The translations under genes and the position numbers were made by a program. A stretch of DNA of 64,000 bases from Pseudoalteromonas phenolica (GTDB taxonomy: Bacteria > Pseudomonadota > Gammaproteobacteria > Enterobacterales > Alteromonadaceae), in NCBI RefSeq assembly GCF_005876835.1, contig NZ_PPSW01000024.1, forward strand, positions 1-64,000. The letters run 5' to 3'. The notes beneath the pieces were generated by a model. It was not told the origin of the DNA. It saw only the letters and a list, made by a program, of their open reading frames with translations, and searched no databases. Shown piece after piece: positions 9,617 to 18,223 of this stretch; position 1 is the first letter of the stretch; every line of letters begins with the position of its first letter.

Positions 9617-10406
9617 TTTGGGCTCCTGTAAGAGGTTCTGAAAAAATCATAGGAATTGAAAAGCTGGGATGTTGGTTAATTTGCATGCCAGCTCTATATA
9701 TAGGTTGTAGTATGTCTGTTTTAAGGACATGTTGCGGACTACCATCTTGATGGATATATCCATCGTGCAGTAATAAAACCCTATCCGCATATAATGACGC
9801 GAGGTTTAAGTCATGCAATACAGCAATGACGGTATTGCCTTGCTGTGCAAATGCTTTCGCTTTACCTAACGTACAATGTTGACGGTGTAAATCTAATGCA
9901 GAGGTCGGTTCGTCAAGCAACATGAGTTTGCCTTTGGTATCCGTTTTATGTGCGTTGAGTTGCGCCAAGCATCGTGCAAATTGCACTCGTTGAAATTCTC
10001 CACCCGATAACACAGTGACATCTCTATTTGCTAAATGAGCCAAAGAGAGCATCTCAATGATTTGACTTACGGTGTCGGCCTGCTCTTTGGTACTTTCTTG
10101 ATACGGGTAGCGGCCCATGGCAATCAATTCGGCTGCACTAAACGCAAAATTGACGCGATTATTTTGCAATAGCATCGCTCTTTGTTTTGCCAATGTATTT
10201 GGGTCAAAGTCAGATAACAGCTGATTGTATAAGGTCACCTGACCAGTAAAAGATAAATCATCACAAATTGCACTCAACAGTGTTGATTTTCCTGCGCCAT
10301 TTTCACCCAGTAATACAATAAATTCGCCTTGCTTTGCGTTAAACGACAAGTTCTTAATAATATGTTTATTGCCGCGTGTAACATTAAGGTTATGACATTC
10401 AAGCAT
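9609..10406 (-). CDS. hmuV: haem ABC transporter ATP-binding protein
   Basis: The 265-aa ATPase subunit of a haem importer. Walker A GENGAGKST is at 34-42, the ABC signature LSGGEFQR at 133-140, the Walker B aspartate and glutamate at 165-166 (LLDEPTSALD), and the switch histidine lies in AVLHDLN. It powers HmuU in moving haem from HmuT into the cytoplasm. The gene overlaps hmuU by 8 bases and hugZ by 8 bases, a tightly coupled operon. Family FecE/HmuV is certain; the haem substrate follows from the neighbours. Confidence 0.93.
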   Translation of the reverse strand: MLECHNLNVTRGNKHIIKNLSFNAKQGEFIVLLGENGAGKSTLLSAICDDLSFTGQVTLYNQLLSDFDPNTLAKQRAMLLQNNRVNFAFSAAELIAMGRYPYQESTKEQADTVSQIIEMLSLAHLANRDVTVLSGGEFQRVQFARCLAQLNAHKTDTKGKLMLLDEPTSALDLHRQHCTLGKAKAFAQQGNTVIAVLHDLNLASLYADRVLLLHDGYIHQDGSPQHVLKTDILQPIYRAGMQINQHPSFSIPMIFSEPLTGAQNA

Positions 10407-11448
10407 GCATACCTCGTTTTTGTTTAATTAATTGATAAATGAAAAAAGGTGCGCCAAATAATGCGGTCACAATGCCGATTGGTAACTCAGACGGAGCAAC
10501 AATTAAACGTGCTATCCAATCAGCCAGTAGCATTAACAAACAACCTAGCAGCATACTCAGTGGCAGCATTTTTCTGAGATCTGGACCAACTAGTAGTCTT
10601 GCGATATGCGGCACTACCAGACCAACAAAACCAATCATGCCACCCATAGCAACAGCACCACCAACGCCGAGTGCTACGAAAAAGACGACTTCTGTTTTCA
10701 GACGTTTTACATTGACGCCCAAATGTCTTGCGTCACGTTCGCCCAGCATAAGGGCATTAATTTGTCTTTTTTTCATAAGTAAACAGAGTGTGCTTACTAT
10801 AATAAGTGGTGCACCATAGGTAATGGCTGACCAGCTCGCACCACCTAGAGAACCCATTTGCCAATACGTCATCAATCGCAGTGCACTGTCATCGGCAAAG
10901 AAACTAAAGAGTCCAATTATCGCCATGGCTATCGCATTGATGGCAACGCCGGCAAGTAGTAGTGTTGTTATTTGTACTTGCCCTTGGTGGTTTGCCAGGC
11001 GGTAAATAATACTTGTAATCGTCAATGCTCCGATAAATGCAGCTGGCGCAATCATGGCTTCATTAATGAAACTGACCTTTGGCGCGAGTGCAATGACGGC
11101 AATCGCTGCGACAGCCGCACCGCCAGTCACCCCCATTAGACTCGGATCTGCGAGTGGGTTTCTACATAAGGCTTGCGTAGCGGCCCCACTGCAAGCTAAA
11201 ACCGAGCCGATCAGAATGGCCAGAATAAGCCTTGGTAAGCGAATTTGCGATACTACGCTAAGTTGTAATGTGTTGATGTCGGTTACAAAACTATCGGGCA
11301 TTAACCAAGCAATTGGCATTTTCCAATCCCAACCCACTGGCCCCGTGCTTAATGAAAGCCAAGCCAAAAAAAAGAGTGAGATGGCACTGAGCCAATACCA
11401 TTTTAAGTGCTGGTTAGAGTGTAGTGTAGGGAGCGCAAGACCGGTCAT
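10399..11448 (-). CDS. hmuU: haem ABC transporter permease (FecCD family)
   Basis: The 349-aa inner-membrane permease of the haem importer, FecCD/BtuC fold with about ten hydrophobic segments. Family hallmarks are RLPR near the start (IRLPRLILAILIGSVLA), the glycine-rich GAATQALCRNPLADPSLMGV and the C-terminal GFVGLVVPHIARLLVG. It overlaps hmuT by 4 bases (start/stop overlap) and hmuV by 8, so the three subunits are probably made in step. Substrate specificity comes from the HugZ and receptor context. Confidence 0.93.
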   Translation of the reverse strand: MTGLALPTLHSNQHLKWYWLSAISLFFLAWLSLSTGPVGWDWKMPIAWLMPDSFVTDINTLQLSVVSQIRLPRLILAILIGSVLACSGAATQALCRNPLADPSLMGVTGGAAVAAIAVIALAPKVSFINEAMIAPAAFIGALTITSIIYRLANHQGQVQITTLLLAGVAINAIAMAIIGLFSFFADDSALRLMTYWQMGSLGGASWSAITYGAPLIIVSTLCLLMKKRQINALMLGERDARHLGVNVKRLKTEVVFFVALGVGGAVAMGGMIGFVGLVVPHIARLLVGPDLRKMLPLSMLLGCLLMLLADWIARLIVAPSELPIGIVTALFGAPFFIYQLIKQKRGMHA

Positions 11449-12263
11449 AGTGCATTTTTAAGGTGAAATTTATTTAATGTCGCGATGGCTTCAGGTAAGC
11501 GTGTTGTCATACCCAGTGCCATTAAAGAATCCATGATAAGAAGCCGACATGCTTTTGCTGCAGGAATTAACGCAAGAGCAGCCTGTTGGCAGAACTTTTC
11601 AGCGCCGCCCGCCCCATTTACAACATGGCTAGGTGCTACCAAGAAGTCAGGGTTACTCACTACTAAAGATTCGCGGTTAAAAGGTTTAAAACCTTCGTGT
11701 TGAGCTAGATTACGCACGCCTGTATAACTAAAAAGTAAATCAGGCACCGTTTCTTTACCTGCGACCATCAATCCTCGTTCACCAGCTGAAAGAATAAATA
11801 ATGCTTTAGATTCAGAAATGGGGGCTTTGACTGGCAATGCTTTTTTTAGTTGTGCAATAAGCTTTTGCGCGCTTTCTTGTTGGTTTAAATCAGCGGCGAC
11901 TTGAGAGATTAATTGAAAAAGCCCATCTACATGCTTAGGTTTGTTATAAAGCTTAAGTGCAACACCTGTACTCTTTAATTGCGTAAGTACTTCGGGGCGA
12001 CCTGTACCTTCTAAGGCCAGTATAATTGTTGGTTGTTTTGATAAAACGCCTTCGGCAGCCAGATCTCGATAATAACCTACTTTAGGTAAAGCAACTGCTT
12101 TAGGTGGCCAAGTACTTGACGTATCTACAGCGACGACTTTCTCTCCAGCGCCAAGTGCATAGACAATATCTGTGATGGTGCCACCTGCAGTTACAATTCT
12201 TTGTGCTGAGCTATTAAAGCTAATGGTTAAAAGCAGTAAACCAATAGAAATAATGTGTTTCAT
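11445..12263 (-). CDS. hmuT: periplasmic haem-binding protein
   Basis: The substrate-binding protein of the haem ABC importer (TroA/FepB-type fold), 272 aa. The longest ORF starts at 12305, but I place the start at the ATG at 12263: AAGAGA lies upstream, and the protein then opens with a normal signal peptide (MKHIISIGLLLLTISFNSSA). The mature protein begins QRIVTAGGTITDIVYALGAG, typical of HmuT, and contains GYYRDLAAEGVLSKQPTIIL. It is first in the operon hmuT-hmuU-hmuV-hugZ. Transcription should start from the Fur-box region that it shares with the divergent receptor gene. Confidence 0.92.
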   Translation of the reverse strand: MKHIISIGLLLLTISFNSSAQRIVTAGGTITDIVYALGAGEKVVAVDTSSTWPPKAVALPKVGYYRDLAAEGVLSKQPTIILALEGTGRPEVLTQLKSTGVALKLYNKPKHVDGLFQLISQVAADLNQQESAQKLIAQLKKALPVKAPISESKALFILSAGERGLMVAGKETVPDLLFSYTGVRNLAQHEGFKPFNRESLVVSNPDFLVAPSHVVNGAGGAEKFCQQAALALIPAAKACRLLIMDSLMALGMTTRLPEAIATLNKFHLKNAL

Positions 12264-12363
12264 TGTTTTCTCTTGTTTATAAATTTTAATAGCACTCATA
12301 GCCATAGCTTTGGCTCTATGAGCAAATTGCTAAATCCCTCTACGTTACTTCATCCTCGTTTGC

Positions 12364-12378
12364 TGATAATACCTATCA
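12364..12378. promoter_or_regulatory. Fur-box-like operator 1
   Basis: TGATAATACCTATCA matches the 7-1-7 Fur consensus TGATAAT-N-ATTATCA at 12 of 14 specified positions. It lies in the 225-base divergent intergenic region between hmuT and the TonB receptor, where iron repression is expected. Confidence 0.7.
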
Positions 12379-12402
12379 GAATTCTTAAAATCTATATAAT
12401 AA

Positions 12403-12417
12403 TAAAAACAATTATCA
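12403..12417. promoter_or_regulatory. Fur-box-like operator 2
   Basis: TAAAAACAATTATCA has a perfect right half (ATTATCA) and a degenerate left half (4 of 7) of the Fur 7-1-7 motif. It lies 24 bases from operator 1 and nearer the receptor gene. Confidence 0.55.
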
Positions 12418-12488
12418 TTTGTGATCAATTTAAAATGTGATTATAGTGCTCTCGAAATTGATTCGTTCTTCCTGTTTGAGGTAAAAAA

Positions 12489-14606
12489 ATGTTTAAGAAG
12501 ACACCCATTTCGATCAGTATTACTGCAGCTGTATTAACTGCATCATGTTCGTTTATTACTGCGGCTGAAGAAGCTCGGTTTGAAAAGCAAAGTGAAGTTA
12601 TTGTTGTATCAGGCTCTCGAATTGAGCAAAAACTGGTTGATGTTGCGGGCTCAGTGAATGTCGTTACTGAACAAGAAATTGAACGTGAGTTGGCAGTGGA
12701 CTTAAATACCGCATTTAAGTATCAAACAGGGATTACAACATCGGGCTCTACAGGTGAAGCTCAAGCGCTCAATATTCGAGGTATCGGTGGAAACCGTGTG
12801 GTATATATCAAAGATGGCCGTCGTGTAAATGATGCTTATGTAGGTGGAGCTGGCTTACTTATTGGCCGTGGATACTTTGATATCGATAATGTTCAACAAA
12901 TTGAAGTTGCCAAAGGTGCCGCGTCCTCTTTATATGGTTCTGATGCGCTTGGCGGTATTGTTGTTATCTCAACCAAAGACCCATCAGATTATTTGGCGAA
13001 TGACACCGCATATGCGCAATTAGGGTTGGGTTATTATGGCGTTAATTCTGAAAAGAGTTTTTCAGCTACGTATTCTCAGAAAGTAGGTGAGATGAATGCG
13101 ACATCAATTCAATTAACGAGAAGAGATGGTAAAGAAGCGCAAAATTACCAAGAAAATCTACCTGGCTTTGATTACACCTCGAATGCTGTGTTGATCAAAT
13201 CAGAATTTGATATTTCAGACAACGAACGTTTATTGGCAACGGTTGACTTTTTTGACCAAGAAACAAAGCAAGTAATAGCAGCCACAATTAATGAGACAAC
13301 GGATCAGAATGAAAGCCTATCTGTGTCTTTAGCATTTGATAGCGCGAGTGCGACTGCTTTTTACGATAATTTAAAGGCACAAGTCTATTACACCGACTTT
13401 GAGCAGAAGAGTGACCAATTGCGCGCAAATGACGGCAGCCGCAGTAGAACAGGTCCTTATACCGATTACAATGACTATCGATTCGAGCAGTCTATTTTGG
13501 GGGCTCGAGTTGTATTAGATAAAAACTTAGAAGTAGCAGGGCTAAACCACCAATTCGTTTATGGTTTTGATTACGATAGTTACGAGACAGCTAGACCACG
13601 ATATAAAACACGACTTGATGCGCAAGGGAACAAACTACTTGATAAAGAAGGACAGAAAACCTTCCCTGGTGCAGATACAAGTATGCTCGGGATATTTGTT
13701 CAGGACAACATAACGCTTATACCTGATTCTTTAGACCTTAATGCGGGTATTCGTGTAGACAGATATGACATGACGCCTAAAAAAGATGCCTTGTATGAGG
13801 GGGCTGAGTTTTCTGATATTACAGAAACGGCCTTATCACCAAAACTTGGTTTAGTTTATGCTTTTTCTGACAACCTTAATCTTGTTGCACAATACGCTCG
13901 AGGTTTTAAAATTCCACCGCATGACCTTGCATATCAAAGCCATGGTGTTGAGCCGTTTTACCAGATTTTACCAAATTCAGATCTAAACCCTGAAACCAGT
14001 GACAGTGTTGAGTTTGGCGTTAAAGGTGATTTTGAATCACATGGCTTTACTATTACCTTGTTCAATACAAAATTCGAGGACTTCATAGGTAATAAGGTTG
14101 TGCGTGTGGAACCAAGTACCATTCCAAACATGCCACCAAAAACGTATTACCAATATCAAAATATCAGTGAAGTTGAAATAAAAGGGGTTGAGACAACTTA
14201 TACAGTGTGGGTTAACGATAATGTCTCGTTTGATACAGGCCTTACTTTTATAAATGGTAAAGATAAAGAAACCAATGAGTACTTAAATTCAATTAGTCCG
14301 CTAAATGGCTTTGTAAAAGCACGTTATGAACAAGGCGATTGGTCAGTTACGGGAGCATTTAAGTTTGCCAAGCGTATGACAAAGGTACCAAATAACGACA
14401 TGGTTCAAACGTCAGGGTGGGGGACCGTTGATTTATTTGCTGATTATGACTTTGGTGTAGTGAAGTTGAATGCCGGCATATTCAATTTATTTGATAAAGC
14501 ATACACCCCTTATGAAAGTGTTGCAGGTCAAGCTGCAGACGCTGATTTAACACAATTTACGCAGCCGGGAAGAAACTTTGCTCTCAATGCAAAAATGACA
14601 TTTTAA
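12489..14606 (+). CDS. TonB-dependent haem/haemoglobin receptor
   Basis: A 705-aa outer-membrane receptor of the TonB-dependent haemoglobin/transferrin/lactoferrin group. It has a signal peptide (about 1-25) and a TonB-box-like segment EVIVVSGSRIEQ after it. The plug domain follows (VNVVTEQEIER ... GALGGIVVISTKD-like SDALGGIVVISTKDPSD at about 149-165), then a 22-strand-type barrel containing NLVAQYARGFKIPPHDLAYQ and ending in the terminal aromatic NFALNAKMTF. It is divergent from hmuTUV-hugZ with Fur-like boxes between them. Together they form a complete haem import route, except for TonB/ExbBD, which are not in the window. Confidence 0.92.
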   Translation: MFKKTPISISITAAVLTASCSFITAAEEARFEKQSEVIVVSGSRIEQKLVDVAGSVNVVTEQEIERELAVDLNTAFKYQTGITTSGSTGEAQALNIRGIGGNRVVYIKDGRRVNDAYVGGAGLLIGRGYFDIDNVQQIEVAKGAASSLYGSDALGGIVVISTKDPSDYLANDTAYAQLGLGYYGVNSEKSFSATYSQKVGEMNATSIQLTRRDGKEAQNYQENLPGFDYTSNAVLIKSEFDISDNERLLATVDFFDQETKQVIAATINETTDQNESLSVSLAFDSASATAFYDNLKAQVYYTDFEQKSDQLRANDGSRSRTGPYTDYNDYRFEQSILGARVVLDKNLEVAGLNHQFVYGFDYDSYETARPRYKTRLDAQGNKLLDKEGQKTFPGADTSMLGIFVQDNITLIPDSLDLNAGIRVDRYDMTPKKDALYEGAEFSDITETALSPKLGLVYAFSDNLNLVAQYARGFKIPPHDLAYQSHGVEPFYQILPNSDLNPETSDSVEFGVKGDFESHGFTITLFNTKFEDFIGNKVVRVEPSTIPNMPPKTYYQYQNISEVEIKGVETTYTVWVNDNVSFDTGLTFINGKDKETNEYLNSISPLNGFVKARYEQGDWSVTGAFKFAKRMTKVPNNDMVQTSGWGTVDLFADYDFGVVKLNAGIFNLFDKAYTPYESVAGQAADADLTQFTQPGRNFALNAKMTF

Positions 14607-14629
14607 GGCTGCTCTTCGTCACTAGATTT

Positions 14630-14663
14630 AAAAAACGGATGTGAGTTTTTACATCCGTTTTTT
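14630..14663 (+). terminator. terminator after the haem receptor gene
   Basis: AAAAAACGGATGT / ACATCCGTTTTTT with loop GAGTTTTT, ending in a T-run, 24 bases past the receptor stop. Confidence 0.9.
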
Positions 14664-14746
14664 GTTCGTATGACAAATTTATTAAGCTTTTCAACTACCA
14701 AGCAATTACAGGGAAGGTGCCTAAGAGAATAAAATCCAAAACAAAC

Positions 14747-14774
14747 TTGCATTGTTGAAAAAAACTCGTACAAT
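14747..14774 (+). promoter_or_regulatory. sigma-70-type promoter of the rpsP operon
   Basis: TTGCAT and TACAAT are separated by 16 bases. The -10 ends 65 bases before the rpsP start. Transcription should begin close to 14781, just where a perfect stem-loop begins. Confidence 0.65.
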
Positions 14775-14780
14775 TCCCCA

Positions 14781-14799
14781 GCTTCCCAAATTGGGAAGC
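14781..14799 (+). promoter_or_regulatory. 5' stem-loop in the rpsP leader
   Basis: GCTTCCCAA-A-TTGGGAAGC is a perfect inverted repeat at the predicted 5' end of the rpsP-rimM-trmD-rplS mRNA. No T-run follows, so it is not an obvious terminator. It might stabilise the mRNA 5' end or be a control site. Confidence 0.55.
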
Positions 14800-14839
14800 A
14801 AATCTTATTAATGAAAACAGTCAACTAATTGAGGACGGT

Positions 14840-15088
14840 ATGGTAACTATTCGTTTGCAACGTGGCGGCGCTAAAAAGCGTCCATTCTATCAAATCGTGG
14901 TTGCGGATAGCCGTTTCTCACGTGACGGTCGTTTCATCGAGAAAGTAGGTTTCTTTAACCCAATCGCTGCGGGTCAAGAAGAGAAATTACGTTTAGATTT
15001 ATCACGTGTTGAACACTGGGTAGGTCAAGGCGCATCTCTTTCAGATCGCGTAGCTAAGTTAGTTAAAGACGCTCGTAAAGCGGCTTAA
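14840..15088 (+). CDS. rpsP: 30S ribosomal protein S16
   Basis: An 82-aa ribosomal protein bound to 16S rRNA in the body of the small subunit. The N-terminus [25 protein letters not shown] is the family signature, and length is normal. It is first in the conserved rpsP-rimM-trmD-rplS operon. GAGGA upstream of the ATG serves as the ribosome-binding site. Confidence 0.98.
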   Translation: MVTIRLQRGGAKKRPFYQIVVADSRFSRDGRFIEKVGFFNPIAAGQEEKLRLDLSRVEHWVGQGASLSDRVAKLVKDARKAA

Positions 15089-15105
15089 TAGGCGTAAGTG
15101 TAACC

Positions 15106-15639
15106 ATGAGTCAAGAAAACACCTCGATTATTGTAGTAGGTAAGCTTGGTGCCCCTTATGGTATTAAGGGCTGGCTTAAGGTGCATTCATTTACTGATGA
15201 TCCCCAAGGGATCTTCGAATTCAGCCCATGGTTGATAGGGCAACAAGGTAAATGGCAATCTCTTGAAGTGAGTGACTGGCGTCGCCACAACAAGGGCTTT
15301 ATCGCCAAGTTTGCGCAAGTAAACGACCGAGATGAAGCAATGGCTTTGACCAATGTGGAAATTTCAGTTGATTCGGCGCAACTTCCTGAACTCCCTGAAG
15401 GTGAGTTCTATTGGCGAGATCTTATCGGCATGTCTGTTGTAACTGATAAAGGTTATAACTTAGGCACAGTCGATGACTTGATGGAGACTGGTTCAAACGA
15501 CGTTTTAGTTGTGAAAGCAAATAAAAAAGATGCGTTTGGCCAATCAGAACGATTAATTCCGTTTTTAACTGATTCAGTTATCAAGGGTGTTAATCATGAA
15601 GAAAAAGTAATTACTGTAGACTGGGATCCAGGCTTTTAA
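15106..15639 (+). CDS. rimM: ribosome maturation factor RimM
   Basis: A 177-aa factor that binds S19 and helps assemble the 30S head. It starts with the family motif [22 protein letters not shown] and contains the PRC-barrel half with [10 protein letters not shown] at about 101-110. Its stop codon abuts the trmD start directly, with no spacer, so the two are translationally coupled. Normal operon position between rpsP and trmD. Confidence 0.97.
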   Translation: MSQENTSIIVVGKLGAPYGIKGWLKVHSFTDDPQGIFEFSPWLIGQQGKWQSLEVSDWRRHNKGFIAKFAQVNDRDEAMALTNVEISVDSAQLPELPEGEFYWRDLIGMSVVTDKGYNLGTVDDLMETGSNDVLVVKANKKDAFGQSERLIPFLTDSVIKGVNHEEKVITVDWDPGF

Positions 15640-16407
15640 ATGAGCCAGCAAAAACCATTATGGGTCGGTGTTATTTCACTGTTTCCCGAAATGTTTGATG
15701 CGATTACCCAGCAAGGCGTAACGGGACGCGCTGTTAAAAACGGTTTAATCGAGTTTAACAGTTGGAATCCTCGTGACTATGCAACTGATAAGCATAGAAC
15801 CGTAGATGACAGACCTTATGGTGGCGGTCCGGGCATGTTGATGATGGTTAATCCATTAAAACAAGCCATTCTTGATGCCAAAGCGGCAGCAGGAGAAAAC
15901 GCTAAGGTAATTTATATGTCCCCTCAAGGGCGAAAACTAGATCAGCAAGGTGCAGCTGAATTAGCAGCATCAGAAAAGTTGATATTAGTTGCGGGTCGTT
16001 ATGAAGGTATTGATGAGCGGATCATTGAGTCTTATGTAGACGAAGAATGGTCCATCGGCGATTTTATTCTCAGTGGTGGTGAACTACCAGCCATGACACT
16101 AATCGACGCAGTTGCGCGTTTGGTGCCAGGTGTTTTAGGTCACAACCAATCAGCTGAGCAAGACTCCTTTTCGGATGGCTTGTTAGATTGTCCTCATTAT
16201 ACACGGCCAGAAACATTGGATGGCAAGCAGGTGCCTGCTGTATTACTCAGCGGAAACCATAAAGAGATAGCCAAATGGCGGCTTAAGCAGTCATTAGGCA
16301 GAACTTGGCTTAGACGTCCTGACTTGTTGCGTAACCTAGCTCTGACTGAGGAGCAAGCCATGTTACTTGCTGAATTTCAGCGAGAACATGAACAAGCTTG
16401 TGGCTAG
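15640..16407 (+). CDS. trmD: tRNA (guanine-N1)-methyltransferase
   Basis: A 255-aa SPOUT-family enzyme that methylates G37 of tRNAs using S-adenosylmethionine, preventing +1 frameshifts. The trefoil-knot region is present: [13 protein letters not shown] at about 112-124 and [17 protein letters not shown] at about 130-146. [13 protein letters not shown] near residue 50-62 is the other family motif. Third gene of the rpsP operon. Confidence 0.98.
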   Translation: MSQQKPLWVGVISLFPEMFDAITQQGVTGRAVKNGLIEFNSWNPRDYATDKHRTVDDRPYGGGPGMLMMVNPLKQAILDAKAAAGENAKVIYMSPQGRKLDQQGAAELAASEKLILVAGRYEGIDERIIESYVDEEWSIGDFILSGGELPAMTLIDAVARLVPGVLGHNQSAEQDSFSDGLLDCPHYTRPETLDGKQVPAVLLSGNHKEIAKWRLKQSLGRTWLRRPDLLRNLALTEEQAMLLAEFQREHEQACG

Positions 16408-16440
16408 AAGACAGTTACACCTAGGAATGTGAGAAATAAA

Positions 16441-16800
16441 ATGGCAAAAGTAAACCAAAATATTATTAAAGAGCTTGAAGCTGAACAGCTTAAGCAAGAC
16501 GTACCTGCGTTCGGCGCTGGTGATACAGTTGTTGTACAGGTACGCGTTAAAGAAGGTAACAAAGAGCGTCTACAGGCCTTTGAAGGTGTTGTTATCGCTA
16601 AGCGTAACCGTGGTCTACACTCAGCTTTCACAGTTCGTAAAATCTCGAGCGGTGAAGGTGTTGAGCGTGTATTCCAAACGCACAGCCCACTAGTAGATAG
16701 CATCACAGTTAAGCGTCGCGGTGCAGTTCGTCGCGCTAAGCTTTACTACCTACGTGAGCGTTCAGGTAAATCAGCACGTATTAAAGAAAAACTTAACTAA
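16441..16800 (+). CDS. rplS: 50S ribosomal protein L19
   Basis: A 119-aa ribosomal protein at the 30S-50S interface. The longest ORF starts at a GTG at 16429. I use the ATG at 16441, preceded by GAGA, because the protein then starts [16 protein letters not shown] like other L19 proteins. Family motifs: [14 protein letters not shown] [26 protein letters not shown]. It is last in the operon and is followed by a strong terminator. Confidence 0.97.
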   Translation: MAKVNQNIIKELEAEQLKQDVPAFGAGDTVVVQVRVKEGNKERLQAFEGVVIAKRNRGLHSAFTVRKISSGEGVERVFQTHSPLVDSITVKRRGAVRRAKLYYLRERSGKSARIKEKLN

Positions 16801-16823
16801 TACGCGCGTTTTACTACGCTTTA

Positions 16824-16854
16824 AAAACAGGCCACTCTTTGAGTGGCCTGTTTT
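16824..16854 (+). terminator. terminator of the rpsP-rplS operon
   Basis: AAAACAGGCCACTC / GAGTGGCCTGTTTT, a 14-bp perfect stem with a TTT loop and trailing T's, 23 bases after rplS. Confidence 0.92.
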
Positions 16855-16997
16855 GGTTTATATACCCAAAAAAACCATATCGCACTTTGTGATGTCATAG
16901 TCTAAATTTAATTCATCCCTTCACTTTTATCTGTCATACCATCCTGTTAGACTAGTTGTAATTATTTATTTACTGGTGTTTATAAAAGTTTACAGTT

Positions 16998-18134
16998 ATG
17001 ACGGGTGAGCAAACATTAGCACAACTTCGAGCCGGCATTGATGAATGCGACAGTCAGCTCGTACAACTTCTTGCTAAACGCAACGCATTAACATCTCAAA
17101 TCGGTGCTATCAAACAAGAGATAGGTGCACCTTTACACGCCCCTGACAGAGAAAGCCTTTTGATCGAAGCGAGAAGACAGCAGGCTGAAGAGCACAACGT
17201 AAACCCAGATCTAGTTGAAGATATGCTTAGGCGCATGATGCGTGAAGCATACGAAAATCAGCAAAGTAAGTTAGCCTGTAAAGCGCCTGAGTTATCTCCT
17301 GTCGTGATTGTCGGTGGTGAAGGGGCGATGGGCCAGTTATTCGCTAAGCAGCTTACTCGCTCAGGGTATGAGATTCGTATTTTGGACCGAGCGCAACAAG
17401 CCGATGCCGAAACAATATTAACTGGGGCTAAATTGGTGCTTGTGAGTGTGCCAATCAATGCCTTAGAAGAAGTGGTTTCGTCATTGCCAGCTTTACCTGA
17501 TGACTGTGTCTTAGTTGATATTACCTCCGTTAAGCAAGCACCTTTGAAGGTTCTTATGGATAAGCATACTGGTCCTGTTGTTGGTCTTCACCCAATGTTT
17601 GGCCCTGATATTTCTCATTGGGTAAAGCAAACTGTTGTGGTCTGTGAAGGGCGAATGCCAGAAGCATGTTCAGATCTACTAGAGCAGTTAAAAGTATGGG
17701 GTTGCCAGCTAGTCGAAATGGATGCGAAAAAGCATGACCAAGCCATGCAGATTATTCAGGTGATGCGTCACTTAACCACGTTCGTCTATGGCCAGTTTTT
17801 GGCGAAGCAATGCCATACATTAGAAGAACTTCGAAGCTGTTCTTCACCTATCTATCAGCTTGAGTTAATGATGGTTGGCAGGCTATTTGCTCAGTCTCCT
17901 GAGTTATATTCAGACATTATGTTAGCGCAATTTAATGATGTAGAAGGGTTATTAGCGAGTTACCAAGAAACCTTTGAATTGACACTGGATAAACTGAAAG
18001 CGGGTGACAAAGCGGCATTGATTGATTCGTTCTCAGAGGCAAAACATTATTTCTCGGGCTGTGCAGAGCAGTTCTTAAAGCAAAGTCGTGGTTTGCTTAA
18101 TAAAGCGAATGATGCAAAGGTGTTAGATATATAG
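16998..18134 (+). CDS. tyrA: bifunctional chorismate mutase / prephenate dehydrogenase
   Basis: A 378-aa enzyme that converts chorismate to prephenate, then to 4-hydroxyphenylpyruvate, committing carbon to tyrosine. The chorismate mutase domain covers about residues 1-90 (LAQLRAGIDECDSQLVQLLAKR). The NAD-dependent dehydrogenase follows, with a slightly modified glycine-rich motif VVIVGGEGAMGQLFAKQL at about 101-118 and LHPMFGPD at about 197-204. It converges with pheA, the phenylalanine branch enzyme. The usual enterobacterial pattern (rplS, tyrA and pheA together) is kept. No TyrR box was convincingly seen upstream. Confidence 0.97.
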   Translation: MTGEQTLAQLRAGIDECDSQLVQLLAKRNALTSQIGAIKQEIGAPLHAPDRESLLIEARRQQAEEHNVNPDLVEDMLRRMMREAYENQQSKLACKAPELSPVVIVGGEGAMGQLFAKQLTRSGYEIRILDRAQQADAETILTGAKLVLVSVPINALEEVVSSLPALPDDCVLVDITSVKQAPLKVLMDKHTGPVVGLHPMFGPDISHWVKQTVVVCEGRMPEACSDLLEQLKVWGCQLVEMDAKKHDQAMQIIQVMRHLTTFVYGQFLAKQCHTLEELRSCSSPIYQLELMMVGRLFAQSPELYSDIMLAQFNDVEGLLASYQETFELTLDKLKAGDKAALIDSFSEAKHYFSGCAEQFLKQSRGLLNKANDAKVLDI

Positions 18135-18172
18135 CGCTTAGATGATAGTTCCTTTATAACGATTAAGATATA

Positions 18173-18201
18173 AAAAAGGCACTTCAAAAAAGTGCCTTTT
18201 T
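18173..18201. terminator. bidirectional terminator between tyrA and pheA
   Basis: AAAAAGGCACT / AGTGCCTTTTT with a 7-base loop, with an A-run and a T-run on opposite sides, between two convergent genes. Confidence 0.9.
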
Positions 18202-18223
18202 CAGTTAACTTAATCGTTTAATT

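Noticed and set aside
10439..11461. three plus-strand ORFs (60-135 aa) opposite hmuU
   Set aside because: All are antisense to a clear FecCD permease; low-complexity Ala/Ile/Pro content is the reverse of membrane segments.
14603..14824. 73-aa minus-strand ORF between the haem receptor and rpsP
   Set aside because: It covers the receptor terminator, the rpsP promoter and the leader hairpin; it has no ribosome-binding site and no recognisable features.
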